Positions 6,143 through 12,572 of a DNA stretch of 35,294 nucleotides are shown one piece after another. Below the pieces are notes generated by a model. The model was not told the DNA's origin, did not search any database, and saw only the letters and a list, made by a program, of their open reading frames with translations. The translations under genes were made by a program, and so were the position numbers. This DNA is from a virus. How positions within the stretch are numbered: position 1 is the first letter of the stretch; every line of letters begins with the position of its first letter. The DNA is taken from positions 1 to 35,294 of the IMG/VR virus record IMGVR_UViG_3300046689_000324; one strand, given 5' to 3'.

Positions 6143-7560
6143 AACATTTCGACCGCCATGCGTTTAACGTAGGCCACGTACTTGCTGCGGATCATCAGGC
6201 CGGTGGTGGCCGGATCCTGCGCCTGCTTTTCTTCCTGGACCAGCTCGTCAATACCGTCCAGCAGTTTGGTGATCTCTGCTTCAGTAAGTCCGAAGCCTCC
6301 GCGCAGCAGCTGCGAAGCGACGTCGCGCGTGTACTTCCCTTGCCCGTACTTGCGCAGGATCCTTTCGAATTGGATCGCTTGCTTTCCGGTCATGTTTTTG
6401 ATGTTATCGTTCACGCTGATCGAAGCGCTGTCGCTTTCGCTCTCCAGGATATACCGCTGCTCGATGATCTTGGCGTCTGTGATCACCGGCTCATGCCAGT
6501 ACTTCAGCAGCGAGCTGAAGAATTGCTCCAGCTCTTGCCGACGGTTGCGCGTGATGCTGTTGACGTAGGTATAGATTTCCTCGATATCTCCCTGGGCGAA
6601 AAGTCCGGTGGGCGCCTTGCCCATCAGGATGGCCGGGAAGCTCTCGGACTCCATGATGTTTTCCTTTACGCTGCGCTCGGTAAACTCGTATTGTTTGTCG
6701 ATGTTCTCCGGGGTGAGCGGCTGGAAAATATCCGACGCCTTTCGCTGGCCTGTTTTGTCTTGCAGCCCGATCATCGAGCCGGCGTTACGGCTGCCGCGCT
6801 TGTTAGCGATCAGATCTTTGAAGGCGTTCTCTTCTTCGGTGCTGCCGAACTCTCCAGGGTAAAGGATCGCGAGCGTGGACAAAAAACTGTTTTGGGTGTT
6901 GCCCACTTTGAACATGCCTATTTCGCTCTGTGTCTGCGCATCGTCCAGGACGGCGTCAAAAGCTGACAGGGGGTACTCGTCTTCTTCAGGGGTGAGGTAA
7001 ATAATTTGCCCGCGGTAATTCTCGATCCCGCCGCACTCTTCCATTTGCTGAAGGACCACGTTGGGGTCAGGATTGAAACGATCATAGAAGACGATGCCGC
7101 TGTCGGTGGCCTTCCTTCCGTCGCGCTCCCAGTTGTGTGAGTAACCGTAGTGGGTGACGCGGCCGGTGGACTTGTCAACCAGGCCGAAACGGATCCGTTC
7201 GAAGCGCACCGGGTTCCATTCCACCATTTGGCCCAGGCCATTATATCCCACGTGCATCACCGGCGTGAGGTAGCGCGTCAGGTTGCGCGCTTGGTACTTC
7301 ATCACCTGGTTGAGTGTCTGACCTTCCAGCCCTTTGCGGTTGACGATCATCTTGGCGATGACCTGGTCCTGGAAGCCTTCACCGTTCACGAAGTCGGTGA
7401 TGCGGCCGATGACGGTCTTCAGCGTGGACGACCGTGACAGGATTTCTTCGCAGCGCTGCGGGTAAAGGTTGTCGCTGTCATAACGCTGGATGCGTTGCGA
7501 CACATCGACCACAGTTGGGACGCGCTTAATGAGCGGCTTTGGTCGTTCGTTGAAAACCAT
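6139..7560 (-). CDS. Portal protein
   Basis: A 473-aa protein of the expected portal length. The early part has a RYDSDNLYPQRCEEIL segment and a long helical stretch (QTLNQVMKYQARNLTRYL), then LTPVMHVGYNGLGQMVEWNPVRFERIRFG, typical of portal wing/stem regions. Later it has ITRNRRQELEQFFSSLLKYW, matching the long C-terminal portal helix, and an acidic, Gln-rich terminal region. The portal forms the dodecameric gate for DNA packaging with TerL. Unusually it lies after capsid and tail genes, far from terminase. Assignment rests on length, segment order and neighbours. Confidence 0.75.
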   Translation of the reverse strand: MVFNERPKPLIKRVPTVVDVSQRIQRYDSDNLYPQRCEEILSRSSTLKTVIGRITDFVNGEGFQDQVIAKMIVNRKGLEGQTLNQVMKYQARNLTRYLTPVMHVGYNGLGQMVEWNPVRFERIRFGLVDKSTGRVTHYGYSHNWERDGRKATDSGIVFYDRFNPDPNVVLQQMEECGGIENYRGQIIYLTPEEDEYPLSAFDAVLDDAQTQSEIGMFKVGNTQNSFLSTLAILYPGEFGSTEEENAFKDLIANKRGSRNAGSMIGLQDKTGQRKASDIFQPLTPENIDKQYEFTERSVKENIMESESFPAILMGKAPTGLFAQGDIEEIYTYVNSITRNRRQELEQFFSSLLKYWHEPVITDAKIIEQRYILESESDSASISVNDNIKNMTGKQAIQFERILRKYGQGKYTRDVASQLLRGGFGLTEAEITKLLDGIDELVQEEKQAQDPATTGLMIRSKYVAYVKRMAVEML

Positions 7561-7574
7561 CGGGCCGCAGGGGA

Positions 7575-8126
7575 TTAGTTACCGTCTTCGGTCCACTCAA
7601 CTTCCCAGGAAAGCGTCACGGCCGTAGCCGGTGCAGCTGCAAAGGATAGCGCTAAATTTTCAGCGGCGGCGCGCAAAGTCGGCGCGTCGATTTTCTGATT
7701 GCTGAAGTCGAACAAGACCTCGGAAGGGAATCCGGCGGCGACGGCCACGGTGGCCTGGCCTAAAACGATCGCTTCCGCCAGCGGGCCGACCAGGGCACCG
7801 CCGCCAGTTGGTCCAGCTGTGTAAGGTGTTATCGATCCCAGCGGTGCGCCAGCAGCGCCGTAAGCGCTGTCGACCGGCGTTTCTGTCGGGTTCACCGGCG
7901 TGCCGGCAGTCCAGGCGCTGGAGTGCTTTTGCAGCAGCGTGCGCAAATAGGCCACAGCCGTTAGCGTGAAGCCCGTCAGGCGGATCCGCTGGATGCGCAT
8001 CACCGTGCCGGCCGCTCCATTGATGACCAGGAAGGGAAGCGTTCCAGCTGCTGCCACGACGTTGCCGCCGCTGCGATAAGTCTTCCGCGGGCCGATGTAT
8101 TTGCCGTCTCGATCTTGGGGTACCAT
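7575..8126 (-). CDS. Virion structural protein, Ala/Gly/Thr-rich (183 aa)
   Basis: A 183-aa protein with many small residues and alternating beta strands (FLVINGAAGTVMRIQRIRLTGF, AVTLSWEVEWTEDGN at the end). It is the first gene after a strong terminator, with the leader CAAAACAGCACGCAAC before the ATG at 8126. The location between tail-tube candidate and portal suggests a capsid decoration, head-completion or tail protein. I do not recognise the family. Confidence 0.55.
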   Translation of the reverse strand: MVPQDRDGKYIGPRKTYRSGGNVVAAAGTLPFLVINGAAGTVMRIQRIRLTGFTLTAVAYLRTLLQKHSSAWTAGTPVNPTETPVDSAYGAAGAPLGSITPYTAGPTGGGALVGPLAEAIVLGQATVAVAAGFPSEVLFDFSNQKIDAPTLRAAAENLALSFAAAPATAVTLSWEVEWTEDGN

Positions 8127-8153
8127 GTTGCGTGCTGTTTTGGTTTTTGCGTT

Positions 8154-8188
8154 TCAGAAAAAGAAAAGGCGGCAGTTGCCGGCCGCCT
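8154..8188 (-). terminator. Rho-independent terminator within the structural genes
   Basis: On the minus strand AGGCGGC pairs perfectly with GCCGCCT (8188-8182 and 8173-8167), a 7-bp GC-rich stem with an 8-base loop, followed immediately by TTTTCTTTTT. It lies in a 90-bp gap after the 78-aa gene and before the 183-aa gene. It would reduce transcription of portal, fibre and lysis genes relative to capsid and tail tube. Confidence 0.75.
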
Positions 8189-8216
8189 GATCTTTACCCA
8201 TTTACCTATTTCCCGA

Positions 8217-8453
8217 CTATGATCCTGTGCCGGCGGTGGCGCCTGGCTTGTTGGCTTTTTTCTTCGCTGCCGCTTCGGCTTCCTCTTCGCTCATGCTGAC
8301 GACGGGTTGCTCGATGACGGCGATCTTTTCCTTCAGCTCCGGCATGGACTTCAGCAGCGCTTCGGCTTGCTCCGGGGTGAGGGTGTGCTGCTCCAGCTTT
8401 TGGCCGCCGATCACGATCGACTCGCCTGGGTTTAAAAACTTGACGACTTTCAT
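8217..8453 (-). CDS. Small acidic-to-basic hypothetical protein (78 aa)
   Basis: A 78-aa protein beginning MKVVKFLNPGESIVIGGQKL, a compact beta-like N-terminus, followed by a helical LTPEQAEALLKSMPELKEKI and a low-complexity Ala/Glu/Lys tail (EEEAEAAAKKKANK). It directly follows the tail-tube candidate and precedes the terminator. The ATG at 8453 has a CCTAACCCGCACAGCC leader. It may be a small structural or assembly protein; no family recognised. Confidence 0.6.
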   Translation of the reverse strand: MKVVKFLNPGESIVIGGQKLEQHTLTPEQAEALLKSMPELKEKIAVIEQPVVSMSEEEAEAAAKKKANKPGATAGTGS

Positions 8454-8464
8454 GGCTGTGCGGG

Positions 8465-9364
8465 TTAGGTGGTGATGATGTTCTGCGCAGATAACACAGC
8501 GCCCTGCGTTGTGGTAACGCGCACCTTGTAGTTCTTCCCAGCGCCTTCACCCGTTGCCGGCGTGGTGGTCGTGATGGTCGTGTTGGTAACGGTCAGCGCG
8601 GCGGTGAAAGGGATCACGCTGCCGGTGTCGTTATTGATCAGATCCACGCGCAGCACCGAACTGTTGGCGCTGTTGGCGAAGTAGTTCGTGCCGGTGATCA
8701 CGATGGCCGTCGGTGTGACAGCTGCATAGGTCACGATCGACAAGCCGCCCACGCCGATGGTCGGCAGGAAGCAAAGCGCATCGATGGCCGTGCGGTTGGT
8801 AGCATACACGCCGGTGCCGGCGTCAAAGGTTGCCGGCGGCTTGGCTTCGTACTCCTTTTCAGGTGAGCGCAGGCGGATCAGGATCGCGCCGCCAAGTTCC
8901 TGGTTCGCGCGACTTACTTCCACGACTTCCATCCCGACGTCCAAGCCGTAGATCTCGATCGTGTTCGCGTCCCACTTGGTATTTTCGATGATGCCCACGT
9001 ACCGGCCGTTGCCCTTGCGGACCACGTTGTTTTTGGCGCGCTGCGTATAGCTGAAATATTTATACTCCAGCTCATGGCTGTAAACCTTTTGCCCGCTCTC
9101 TGCATCCACGCCGGTCCACTTCGGTTTGAGGGACTGCTTGATGCCTTCGAATACGCGGCCGGTTTTGTTTGCCACCAGCGTGATGGCCGTGACTACGTCC
9201 AGGCCGCTGCGGACGTATGTCGCCATATCGGTGCGCTGAATCAGCACCAGCCGGCTGTCGGATCCGACGCCACCTTGGACCGGGTTGGCCGGGTCAACGG
9301 TGAAGCCTTCGACCAGGTCGCCGGCGGCAAGCTGCCGCGCAAATAAAGCGTCGAACTTTCTCAT
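8465..9364 (-). CDS. Probable major tail-tube protein with C-terminal Ig/TIG-like domain
   Basis: The N-terminal ~200 residues (MRKFDALFARQLAAGDLVEG, then a beta-rich region with YKYFSYTQRAKNN) are followed by a C-terminal domain (about 215-299) with ITGTNYFAN, TNTTITTTTPATGEGAGKNY and KVRVTTTQGA, the pattern of IPT/TIG Ig-like folds added to major tail or capsid-decoration proteins. The gene has the only canonical Shine-Dalgarno in the structural region (AAAGGAGG, 8 bases before ATG), consistent with high expression. Tail tube is the best guess; a decoration protein is the alternative. Confidence 0.55.
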   Translation of the reverse strand: MRKFDALFARQLAAGDLVEGFTVDPANPVQGGVGSDSRLVLIQRTDMATYVRSGLDVVTAITLVANKTGRVFEGIKQSLKPKWTGVDAESGQKVYSHELEYKYFSYTQRAKNNVVRKGNGRYVGIIENTKWDANTIEIYGLDVGMEVVEVSRANQELGGAILIRLRSPEKEYEAKPPATFDAGTGVYATNRTAIDALCFLPTIGVGGLSIVTYAAVTPTAIVITGTNYFANSANSSVLRVDLINNDTGSVIPFTAALTVTNTTITTTTPATGEGAGKNYKVRVTTTQGAVLSAQNIITT

Positions 9365-9369
9365 GGTGC

Positions 9370-9385
9370 TGTCCTCCTTTCGGGG
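9370..9385 (-). promoter_or_regulatory. Strong Shine-Dalgarno for the tail-tube candidate
   Basis: The minus strand reads AAAGGAGGACAGCACC immediately before the ATG at 9364 (the AGGAGG core lies at 9373-9378). A perfect anti-16S match is rare in this genome, where most starts have A/C-rich leaders without one. Confidence 0.7.
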
Positions 9386-9392
9386 TTAAGGG

Positions 9393-9791
9393 TTAACGAC
9401 CGACTTCCAGGCTGGTCAGATCCTTGGCCTGGGCGTTGCCGTCGTTCACGTAGTTGATGCAGGCGTTCTTGCCGTGCGGCGTGCCCGGGAAGATCGTGCC
9501 GTCGCTGACGACGTGAACGGACTCCAGCAGACTGTTTTCGTGGCGATCGAAGTAGTCGGCAGCGTGCGCCTTCATCCCTTTGGGATCCAGCTTCACGACT
9601 TTAGGAGCGGGCACGGCCACGCCTTTCTTCTTCGGCTTGTCGTCCTCTTCTTCCTCTTCCTCTTCTTCCTCGTTAGCTGCGGCAGCAGCTTCCTGCTGTT
9701 TCAGCAGCCACGCGTTGTAGCGTTCCAGGTCTTTGCCGGTGAGCGCTTGGACTTCTTCCGGGTTGAGCTTTGCGAATTCGCTGGTCTTCAT
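9393..9791 (-). CDS. Acidic-linker protein between capsid and tail-tube genes (132 aa)
   Basis: A 132-aa protein with an N-terminal helical segment (FAKLNPEEVQALTGKDLERYNAW), a poly-Glu stretch (about 41-51) and a KPKKKG switch, then a folded C-terminal part (AADYFDRHENSLLESVHVVSDGTIF). The Glu run is encoded by a CTTCCT-type low-complexity region (about 9640-9672). Placement directly after the capsid gene suggests a head accessory protein. I do not recognise the family. The leader ACAAACCACAAACACC is typical for this genome. Confidence 0.6.
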   Translation of the reverse strand: MKTSEFAKLNPEEVQALTGKDLERYNAWLLKQQEAAAAANEEEEEEEEEDDKPKKKGVAVPAPKVVKLDPKGMKAHAADYFDRHENSLLESVHVVSDGTIFPGTPHGKNACINYVNDGNAQAKDLTSLEVGR

Positions 9792-9873
9792 GGTGTTTGT
9801 GGTTTGTGTCCTCTTAGTGCTGGACCCGTTGACGATTTTCGCCGCAGGATCCAGCGGGCTAAGAAGGCGTCGT

Positions 9874-10980
9874 TTATGCGCGGTTGGAAACCAGCGCCTG
9901 TTGATAATTTGCGGTCACGCGCGTGGGCACGACTTTGGTCCGCTGCTGGAAGCCGATCTCGTCGGCGCGTTGCTCGGGGTTGATCTTCTTTTCTTTGAAG
10001 AACATTTCGGTGTCGCCCAGGCATTTCATCGCCTCGGACTGACAGAAAGCAACGGAAGCAACGCAGTCGTTCGTGTTGTCAGCTGCTGCGCCGTAGGCTT
10101 TTTTCGCCAGCGTGCTTTTCGTGTACAGCGGTGTGTTGCCCACGGTCGGAAACATTTCGAAGCCGGCGAAGGCAACGGCCTCGCCTTTCTTCAGATCCGT
10201 GAACGACTTGAACAAGCTCTTGTCCTCGAGCATTAGATCGCTGCGGTGGTAAGGGTTCAGCACCATCACGCGGCCTTCCGTCGGGAAGTCGAGCGAATCC
10301 CAGCGCTCTTGGAGCGTGAGGATATCGGCGATGGCCAGGCGTGCGGCAACTGAAGACTGGGCGCCGATGACTGCGGGCCTGTTGGATCCATTCGTGGCGA
10401 TCGCGCCGGCGGCAGCCGTCAGCGGTCCCATGTTCCAAAGTGACTCGGTAACGATTTCCTGCATGAGCGACTTCTTGTGCTGGTTGGTGACGCTCTGCAA
10501 TTTCTTATAGCTCGCCTCGATCTCTTCCACGTTACGCACGCGCGTGGTCGTGCTGTCGTAAGTGTCCAGCGTAACGGTGCCGGCGGTGTCGGTGCGTTGT
10601 GCGGCAACGATCGGCCAGGCTGCGTTGTTCTTCAGGATCACCGGGTTGGTGCCCATGCTGGCGAAGTTGATCGTGTTGTTCTCGACGAACTCCGACCAAT
10701 CGTCGATGCCGTCAAGCCAGGGGAACTTGCTGAAAAAATTCTCTTTCAGCACTTCGATCCAAACCTCTTGGTTCACGCCGGCGAGCATCAGCCCGCGGAT
10801 GGTCCAGTTCGCGTGGTAGAAATAGATCGCCTTGAAGGTGAAGACCGTGCCGGCGATCAGCAAAGGGTTGGCGCGGAAGTTGAAGTCGGCGGCCACCTGG
10901 GCGGCCACGACTCCGATGAATAGGCTGATCGTGATGGACGCGATCAGGCTGAAGATAAAAAGGATGCGGTTGCGTTTCAT
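9874..10980 (-). CDS. Major capsid protein with a hydrophobic N-terminal extension
   Basis: The 368-aa protein has a capsid-like body from about residue 63 (GLMLAGVNQEVWIEVLKENF) through MGTNPVILKNNAAWPIVA, a segment with YDSTTTRVRNVEEIEASYKK and LQSVTNQHKKSLMQEIV, and a C-terminal TEMFFKEKKINPEQRADEIG. This order matches HK97-type capsid proteins of Bacteroidetes phages. The first ~60 residues are unusual: two hydrophobic stretches (about 6-30 and 39-57). The ATG at 10980 has a normal leader, so the extension is probably translated. It follows the protease/scaffold gene, which could remove it. Confidence 0.75.
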   Translation of the reverse strand: MKRNRILFIFSLIASITISLFIGVVAAQVAADFNFRANPLLIAGTVFTFKAIYFYHANWTIRGLMLAGVNQEVWIEVLKENFFSKFPWLDGIDDWSEFVENNTINFASMGTNPVILKNNAAWPIVAAQRTDTAGTVTLDTYDSTTTRVRNVEEIEASYKKLQSVTNQHKKSLMQEIVTESLWNMGPLTAAAGAIATNGSNRPAVIGAQSSVAARLAIADILTLQERWDSLDFPTEGRVMVLNPYHRSDLMLEDKSLFKSFTDLKKGEAVAFAGFEMFPTVGNTPLYTKSTLAKKAYGAAADNTNDCVASVAFCQSEAMKCLGDTEMFFKEKKINPEQRADEIGFQQRTKVVPTRVTANYQQALVSNRA

Positions 10981-11007
10981 GTTTGTGCGTTGTGCGGTTG
11001 AGGAAAA

Positions 11008-11631
11008 TTATTGGGGCATCTTCCCGTACTTGGCGAAGAAGAGGGTCTCCCATTTCTCGCGATCGTCGCGCTTCATGGCGGCGTGTTCGTTCGCGCGGAA
11101 GGAGCGGTCCCACTCTTTGGCAAGTTCGTCGCGCTTGGTCGGGTTGTAGCCGACGGGCTGCGCGAATTCCTTCGAGCCACCAGGCGCGCCGCCGGAACGC
11201 TGGCCTTGCTTGTGCTGACGTTGTCCCTGGGCGATCGCGGTGGCGATTGCTGTGCCCAGCTTTTGGATCACGTCGCCGGTGCCGGCGTCGTCGTCGTCAT
11301 CATCGTCGTCCGTTGCTGCGGGTTTCTTCTTCCCTTTGCCAGCTCCCTGGATCAGCGCCAGGACGCGCTCTTCGGTCATCGCTGCCGCCGGTGCAGGTTT
11401 CCCGTTCGTGCCGGCTGCGCCAGCTGCGGGTTCTGCCTCTTCTTCGGCAATAGGTTCGACGGCGGTGATCACTCCACCTTTTACGGTGTACGTGTAATCC
11501 TGTGCCGGTGCCCCGTCAATCATCACGGCTTTGCCGATCAGATCCGTGGCTGCTCCAAGTGTCTCGTCTGTCTCCAGTCCCAAAAGGGACGCGAGGGCTG
11601 CGAGGGCTTTGTTCGTTTTCTTGCCTTTCAT
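11008..11631 (-). CDS. Nested scaffold protein, internal start in the protease gene
   Basis: An in-frame ATG at codon 207 of the protease gene (11631) would give a 207-aa protein beginning MKGKKTNKALAALASLLGL. Directly upstream the minus strand reads CAACAAAAAACCAACCGCC, an A/C-rich leader of the type seen before normal starts in this genome, and the start lies where the protease domain ends. This copies the lambda C/Nu3 arrangement, in which the scaffold is made from an internal start. The nested product is inferred. Confidence 0.55.
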   Translation of the reverse strand: MKGKKTNKALAALASLLGLETDETLGAATDLIGKAVMIDGAPAQDYTYTVKGGVITAVEPIAEEEAEPAAGAAGTNGKPAPAAAMTEERVLALIQGAGKGKKKPAATDDDDDDDDAGTGDVIQKLGTAIATAIAQGQRQHKQGQRSGGAPGGSKEFAQPVGYNPTKRDELAKEWDRSFRANEHAAMKRDDREKWETLFFAKYGKMPQ

Positions 11632-12249
11632 GGCGGTTGGTTTTTTGTTGGTGGAATATGCTGCTTGCTGTAAGCCTACGTTATAAACGCCGGTCGCGAA
11701 CTTGATCGCAACGGCCTGATCTGCATCGAAGAAAGTCTCCGCCTTCATCAGCGGCGCGATCGCTTCGGCGGTGACGCCGGTGTCTTCGGTGTAGATATCG
11801 ACGAACTCCGCGTCTGACAGCTGCAAGCTGTCCGCCTGGGCGTGCAGCTCTTCAGCGTTGCCGGAAGTTTGAGGGAGCCACGTATTGTGGACCATCATCT
11901 TGAACTTGTCGCCGGTGTTTGGATTGATGCCGCGCGCGGCGATGCGCTCTTTGCCCACGCCGAAAAGAATCGTGCCGGCGCTGGCGATATCGTCCACCTG
12001 CCGGGTGGTCACCTTCATGCGGCCGCTGACGCTCTTCAGCACGTCGCGCATGGACTTGGCCACCGGCACGCTGCCGCCCATGCTTCCGATCTCCACGATC
12101 AGGGCGTTGGTTTCAGGTGGCAGCTGTGTGATTTGTGTGACCAGGTCGATCAGCTGCATCCCATTCACCTGGACCGGCTTGCCGTTGTCCAGGTACTTGA
12201 AAGATCCGATCGGGCCGCGGATCTTGATGGTGCGTTCGCGTGACTGCAT
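11008..12249 (-). CDS. ClpP-like prohead protease fused to scaffold region
   Basis: Residues about 1-195 resemble the ClpP/S49 prohead protease family: GSMGGSV (55-61, oxyanion region), IASAGT with Ser90 as nucleophile candidate, and MVHN with His121. The C-terminal half (about 207-413) is low-complexity and helical (Ala/Glu-rich, an Asp run near 310, then basic), as expected for scaffold. It lies directly upstream of the capsid gene. The enzyme should mature the capsid from inside the prohead. Total length of 413 aa fits a protease-scaffold fusion. Confidence 0.8.
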   Translation of the reverse strand: MQSRERTIKIRGPIGSFKYLDNGKPVQVNGMQLIDLVTQITQLPPETNALIVEIGSMGGSVPVAKSMRDVLKSVSGRMKVTTRQVDDIASAGTILFGVGKERIAARGINPNTGDKFKMMVHNTWLPQTSGNAEELHAQADSLQLSDAEFVDIYTEDTGVTAEAIAPLMKAETFFDADQAVAIKFATGVYNVGLQQAAYSTNKKPTAMKGKKTNKALAALASLLGLETDETLGAATDLIGKAVMIDGAPAQDYTYTVKGGVITAVEPIAEEEAEPAAGAAGTNGKPAPAAAMTEERVLALIQGAGKGKKKPAATDDDDDDDDAGTGDVIQKLGTAIATAIAQGQRQHKQGQRSGGAPGGSKEFAQPVGYNPTKRDELAKEWDRSFRANEHAAMKRDDREKWETLFFAKYGKMPQ

Positions 12250-12331
12250 CGAGCGCCAAAATTGACAAGGCGCGCCGGCGCTTCCGATATCAATCTTTTG
12301 CAGATTATTAACCCGGGTGGGATCCAGCGGG
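12250..12331. other. 82-bp gap before the protease gene
   Basis: This gap contains an inverted repeat (AACCCG ... CGGGTT, about 12310-12334) with a GGATCC inside its loop, and a GC-rich near-palindrome (around 12270-12287). There is no T-run, so it is not a clear terminator. The 12-base sequence CCCGCTGGATCC (minus strand) also occurs in the 9792-9873 gap before the acidic-linker gene. A regulatory role is possible but unproven. Confidence 0.35.
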
Positions 12332-12571
12332 TTAGGCCACTTCAGCGATCGCGCGCTTTACTGTTTCCGGGCTGGTGTTCATCAGTTCGGCGGTCCTGGC
12401 GATCGCCTGCGTGTAGCCCAGGCCTGCTTCATCGCGTTGCTTTTTGTAGGTGTCGAAAACGTTGCAATACGTGATCACGGCCGTGCGAATTATGCCGCGG
12501 TCGATCTCCCAGTCCAGTCGCCCGGACTTCCATGCTGCGTAAATGCTGCCGTTGGTTCCTGCCTCTGCCAT
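12332..12571 (-). CDS. Small HTH-like protein after tape measure (79 aa)
   Basis: A 79-aa protein with a C-terminal segment (TQAIARTAELMNTSPETVKRAI) typical of a helix-turn-helix that recognises DNA (helix, turn at MNTSP, recognition helix ETVKRAI). The N-terminal part (WKSGRLDWEIDRGIIRTAVI) is helical. It lies one base after the tape-measure stop, which makes it an odd position for a regulator: it could be a late regulator or a structural protein with an incidental HTH-like fold. Confidence 0.55.
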   Translation of the reverse strand: MAEAGTNGSIYAAWKSGRLDWEIDRGIIRTAVITYCNVFDTYKKQRDEAGLGYTQAIARTAELMNTSPETVKRAIAEVA

Positions 12572-12572
12572 C

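Noticed and set aside
9640-9672. CTTCCT repeat as a microsatellite or regulatory repeat
   Set aside because: It simply encodes a poly-Glu linker in the 132-aa protein.
11285-11312. GTCGTC/ATC run as a tandem repeat of interest
   Set aside because: It encodes an Asp run in the scaffold region of the protease.
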